NCBI GenBank assembly: GCA_021613335.1 | Contig: JAJTWR010000299.1 | Span: 3,879,501 to 3,943,500 of the forward strand | From: Whitmania pigra | Taxonomy: Eukaryota > Annelida > Clitellata > Hirudinida > Haemopidae | Reading direction: 5' to 3' | Length of the DNA stretch: 64,000 bases | Shown here: piece by piece, positions 61,101 to 64,000 of the stretch | Layout of the letters: each line of letters begins with the position of its first letter | Numbering within the stretch: position 1 is the stretch's first letter | The notes under the pieces: model-generated | Told to the model about the DNA's origin: nothing | The model's input: the letters and a program-made list of their open reading frames with translations, nothing else | Databases searched by the model: none | Position numbers and translations under genes: made by a program

Positions 61101-63596
61101 AAATGCATTTCTAATAGACGTTCATCAAGCTTAGAATGATCTTAATGAAACTCAATGAGCCAATGGGTACTGTTAAAACTTGGTGCTCCCTCGTGCATGT
61201 AGTATTAACGCAAATGTAAAACATTTTCAATAAAAACCTATGCAATTACCGAGATTCAAGTCACAAATCATCAAAGAGGATTAATTTTAAAAAAATGAAA
61301 TAAATGCAGAACATAATCTCAAAAGGATGAAAGTTTGTGGCAAAGATTGCAAACCTTGATAAAAGTTCTGAGGCCCTTCAATTGGTAACATCATCCAGTC
61401 AGCACCAACTGGCCACCTCCCATGGTGGAACATTTTAAATTTTAAATGACCAAATGGCTATCCATTTATAACTTAGCCAGCCTAATCACTTTAGAAACAA
61501 TGTACATAGTATTTATTTTGCAAGTGGCACTTTGTGGATGCAACAAGCTCAATGTGATCCTTATATAGTGTCCTGCACAGCTTGCTTCACAGCCAGGCAG
61601 GTCCCCAAGCAATAGAAGCAAGGACACTGCTTAAAACTCCCACATTATTAAAAACATTTCACCATACTTTCTATTGAAATTTCATATAATGTTAAATAAT
61701 ATATGTAAATGTCACCAGTTAATAAAATAATTACATTACTACTCTCTTCAATTTATTTCTAAAAAATTCTTTAATTCATCCACATCACCAGGTAAATAAA
61801 TATTAATAAAGATTATCAGAAATAATATTGGATCAATTTTATAGGAACTCAGAAAACTTAGCATAATTGAGCAATGAGGCCGACCACAGCAACACATGGA
61901 GGAGCCAATCAATAAGCACAGCTTGGGTGTACATATCAGATGTACAATTCTGCACCATAAATCCTAACAGGTCTCACAGACATCATTGTTAATGTGGTAA
62001 TTAGTTATATTAATAGATAAAATTCATTATAAAATGAAATTTAAAGAAGTATTGCAGAAATATCCAAAATGAGTGGCTAAAAACATTTTGACAAATGAAA
62101 AAAACCTAACAAACACATATTTATAAGTAATATAGATCTAGGATCTGCAAAATGTATTAAATTACATTTGCTAATATCTAGACTCACAGACATATCATCA
62201 TAACTTCCATATGACAACAACATTAAGAAGTTCTAATACTTCAATATTTACTCTGGGGCAAACTGCTGCTCATTTTTTAACCCATTATAATTGGTAATTA
62301 AACAATGTTATTATAATTTATTAATTTGTAAAAACTCAATGCTTCAGAAAAGACAAGAAAATATTTCATAAGAAAGAATTTGCATTTCCAAACATTAAAA
62401 AATTTAGTTGTTTTCTCTTAAATCAGCTGTTACAACACCTCCATTAAATAATCTTCAAACTACCTACACAAACTAAATTCTATCTGGAATTGAAAAAAAC
62501 TGAAATATATATCTTCCATAAATCCTCTCAATACATTTATCTCTAGGTATTAGGACCTCTTTTACTCCTGATTTTTTTTTAAATTTTATCTTTTGGTTCA
62601 AGCGATTGGATAGCTACTAAGGCCATTTGGTTTGGACAATTATTTACAATACATGCAAGTTTGAGCTAGCTCAGAGGGTTGCTTTCCTGCAAAAAGCGGT
62701 GAAAGCAACAGTCGTTAAGTGTCATGTTCGCAACTCAGCTCACACAGGGAGCACCCTTTGGTAGGGTCGCTATATAGACGGCAGATCAATTAAAAAGTTC
62801 ATGTTCTATCAAAAGATTGGCTAAATACAAATACAAAAGTACAAATACAAATCTCGTAAAAATAATGAATAAAACAATGTTTGCATGTCATTACAAATTT
62901 GTTAAAGTAAACTCCCAACCCACCTGGCTGCAATCCTTGCTTTGCCATGCTCTGAAGAGCATTAATTGGATCAGCTTGTCGATTGCCCTGCACTTGTTGT
63001 AACATTTGTTGCTGAATCAGACTGGATTGCTGGCTTCCATTGACATGATGTGATGAAGTTGATCCATCGGTAAAGGATGGTGAGGCAGCAGACATGAGGC
63101 TGGCACGCTGAGCAATCAACTGAGCTTGCCTTTGTTGTGCAATTTTCTCATTTCTCTGTTTACCTGCCAAAATAGTTTTAGTTATTGATCAATTGTAAAC
63201 TACAATTATTCAATAACACCAACTAAGTTCAGGAATCTTGCTTGTTATGTATCCAAGATATTCTTTCTGCAAAATTTAATTTTTATGACAAACTATCAAA
63301 GAAACATAGCAATATAAAAAATTCTTTCTGGATGTCAGTATTTGGGAATTTGTAGAATTCAAATCCCAAATTGGCATTCACAGTCAGAAATACAATAGCA
63401 GCTGTAACCTGTGAATTAGAGTTTTCAAATGCTTGGTTTTCAATCTCAATAACATTAGTTCCCTTCTTCAGTTGCTCTCTGCAAAATAATAAATTGATGT
63501 CCTTTACATCATTATAGAGTGGAACAAATAGAAAATGAACAACACCTACATGTGATCCCGAACTTTCTGCCTATTCTCAGCAGATCTCCAATCCAT
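58137..63596 (-). CDS. MED15: MED15, Mediator tail-module subunit
   Basis: Fifteen minus-strand exons join to 616 codons with a multiple-of-three total: 63596-63550, 63478-63409, 63266-63224, 63163-62924, 60894-60779, 60711-60628, 60540-60454, 60286-60043, 59736-59602, 59449-59386, 59324-59273, 59049-58871, 58799-58627, 58564-58466 and 58354-58137. The N-terminal KIX domain (MDWRSAENRQKVRDHIEQLK) binds activators. A Gln/Ser/Met-rich middle follows (QQRQAQLIAQRASL, QQMQPSPALAGSGM). The conserved C-terminal region has EEQEYLQKWEHLQKYLDPLK, MDLNKMKNLLDILTDKN, PTFNHTLTQTF, VARLNKRFVVNIDDSHF and GYPFRSPQFYIDEN. MED15 links transcription activators to RNA polymerase II through Mediator. Human MED15 is about 788 residues; the poly-Gln tracts are much shorter here. 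Donors at 63224 and 58871 are weak and chosen by phase. The last exon runs past the family's usual C-terminus. Confidence 0.93.
62664..62790 (+). repeat. tRNA-derived SINE in MED15 intron 4
   Basis: A box-like GAGCTAGCTCAGAGGGTT, then GCGGTGAAAGCAACAGTCGT, a B-box-like TGTTCGCAACTC (62725-62736) and a body CACAGGGAGCACCCTTTGG ending near CTATATAGACGGC. Partial copies lie at 26651, 26908 and 45297/51891, and a fragment at 4965-5030. Confidence 0.75.
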
Positions 63597-64000
63597 TTAA
63601 GAAAATTAGTTCTGTAACAGTGTAAATTTATGACGCTTAAAGTAGCATCAAGTCACGGCTAAAACTGAGTTCGAAAGTCAAATATATTCAACATATTCAA
63701 GCCCTTCTATACTTCAAAACTATTGTTACTGCTTAACAATTTCAAACATTGATTCCCAAAATAGTTACTTAACAACCACATCCCGATCTTACAATTAATG
63801 AGCTTCAACGCGAACAATTACATCGCTGAACAAAATTTGGCAACAAAAGCTTATTTGTGTGCTAATGTTAGCATGTTTTCCAAATCTGAACAATGTACTC
63901 ATCATAAATGAACCTAACCCTTTTATAAAAAAAACAACTCTTTTCCGAATTACACCTTAATGTTTCCCACTCACCAGATCGAAATAAATTTTAGCGAAGA

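Overview
This is a window of an AT-rich, intron-containing animal nuclear genome, not a prokaryotic one. I reconstructed four ordinary host genes exon by exon, with matching splice sites and reading phases: an MFSD1-like lysosomal transporter (9319-12824, +), an RNF25-like RWD/RING ubiquitin ligase (21252-19690, -), a PPIL3-like spliceosomal cyclophilin (23354-25599, +) and MED15, a Mediator tail subunit (63596-58137, -). A fifth, single-exon gene (53668-53270, -) encodes a short secreted precursor with three dibasic-flanked RGWG units. That is the layout of the annelid RGWamide / molluscan APGWamide (GWamide) neuropeptide family and points to a lophotrochozoan, most simply an annelid. The species cannot be fixed from the sequence.

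Layout. 1-3440: 183-bp satellite, 18 near-identical monomers plus a decayed edge copy. 3918-6229: multi-exon gene ending in a Ulp1-like (C48) cysteine protease and a PHD finger, with a one-base poly-T frameshift. 7530-8137: hAT relic. 9319-12824: MFSD1. 12825-19680: non-coding DNA with transposon debris and a 1.94-kb element with roughly 700-bp inverted repeats, a perfect 9-bp target duplication and a Ulp1-type exon inside. 19690-25599: RNF25, a LINE relic and PPIL3. 25600-44900: mostly repeats, including microsatellites, tRNA-like SINEs, hAT/MITE copies, LINE fragments, two Tc1-type elements with both ends present and a pogo-like element. 45297-51945: a nested stack in which a SINE is split by a 6.5-kb hAT that itself holds other hAT and MITE insertions. 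53270-53743: neuropeptide gene with TATA box. 55690-57671: more Tc1, hAT and MITE relics. 58137-63596: MED15.

The host genes are functionally unrelated housekeeping genes (lysosomal transport, ubiquitination, spliceosome, transcription) plus one neuropeptide gene, so no operon-like system is implied. The most interesting content is the RGWamide-type precursor, the long-inverted-repeat element carrying a Ulp1-type exon and the separate Ulp1-PHD gene, the coding-length satellite, and insertions that can be verified from target duplications and empty sites within the window. All homology calls come from remembered family features; no database search was run.
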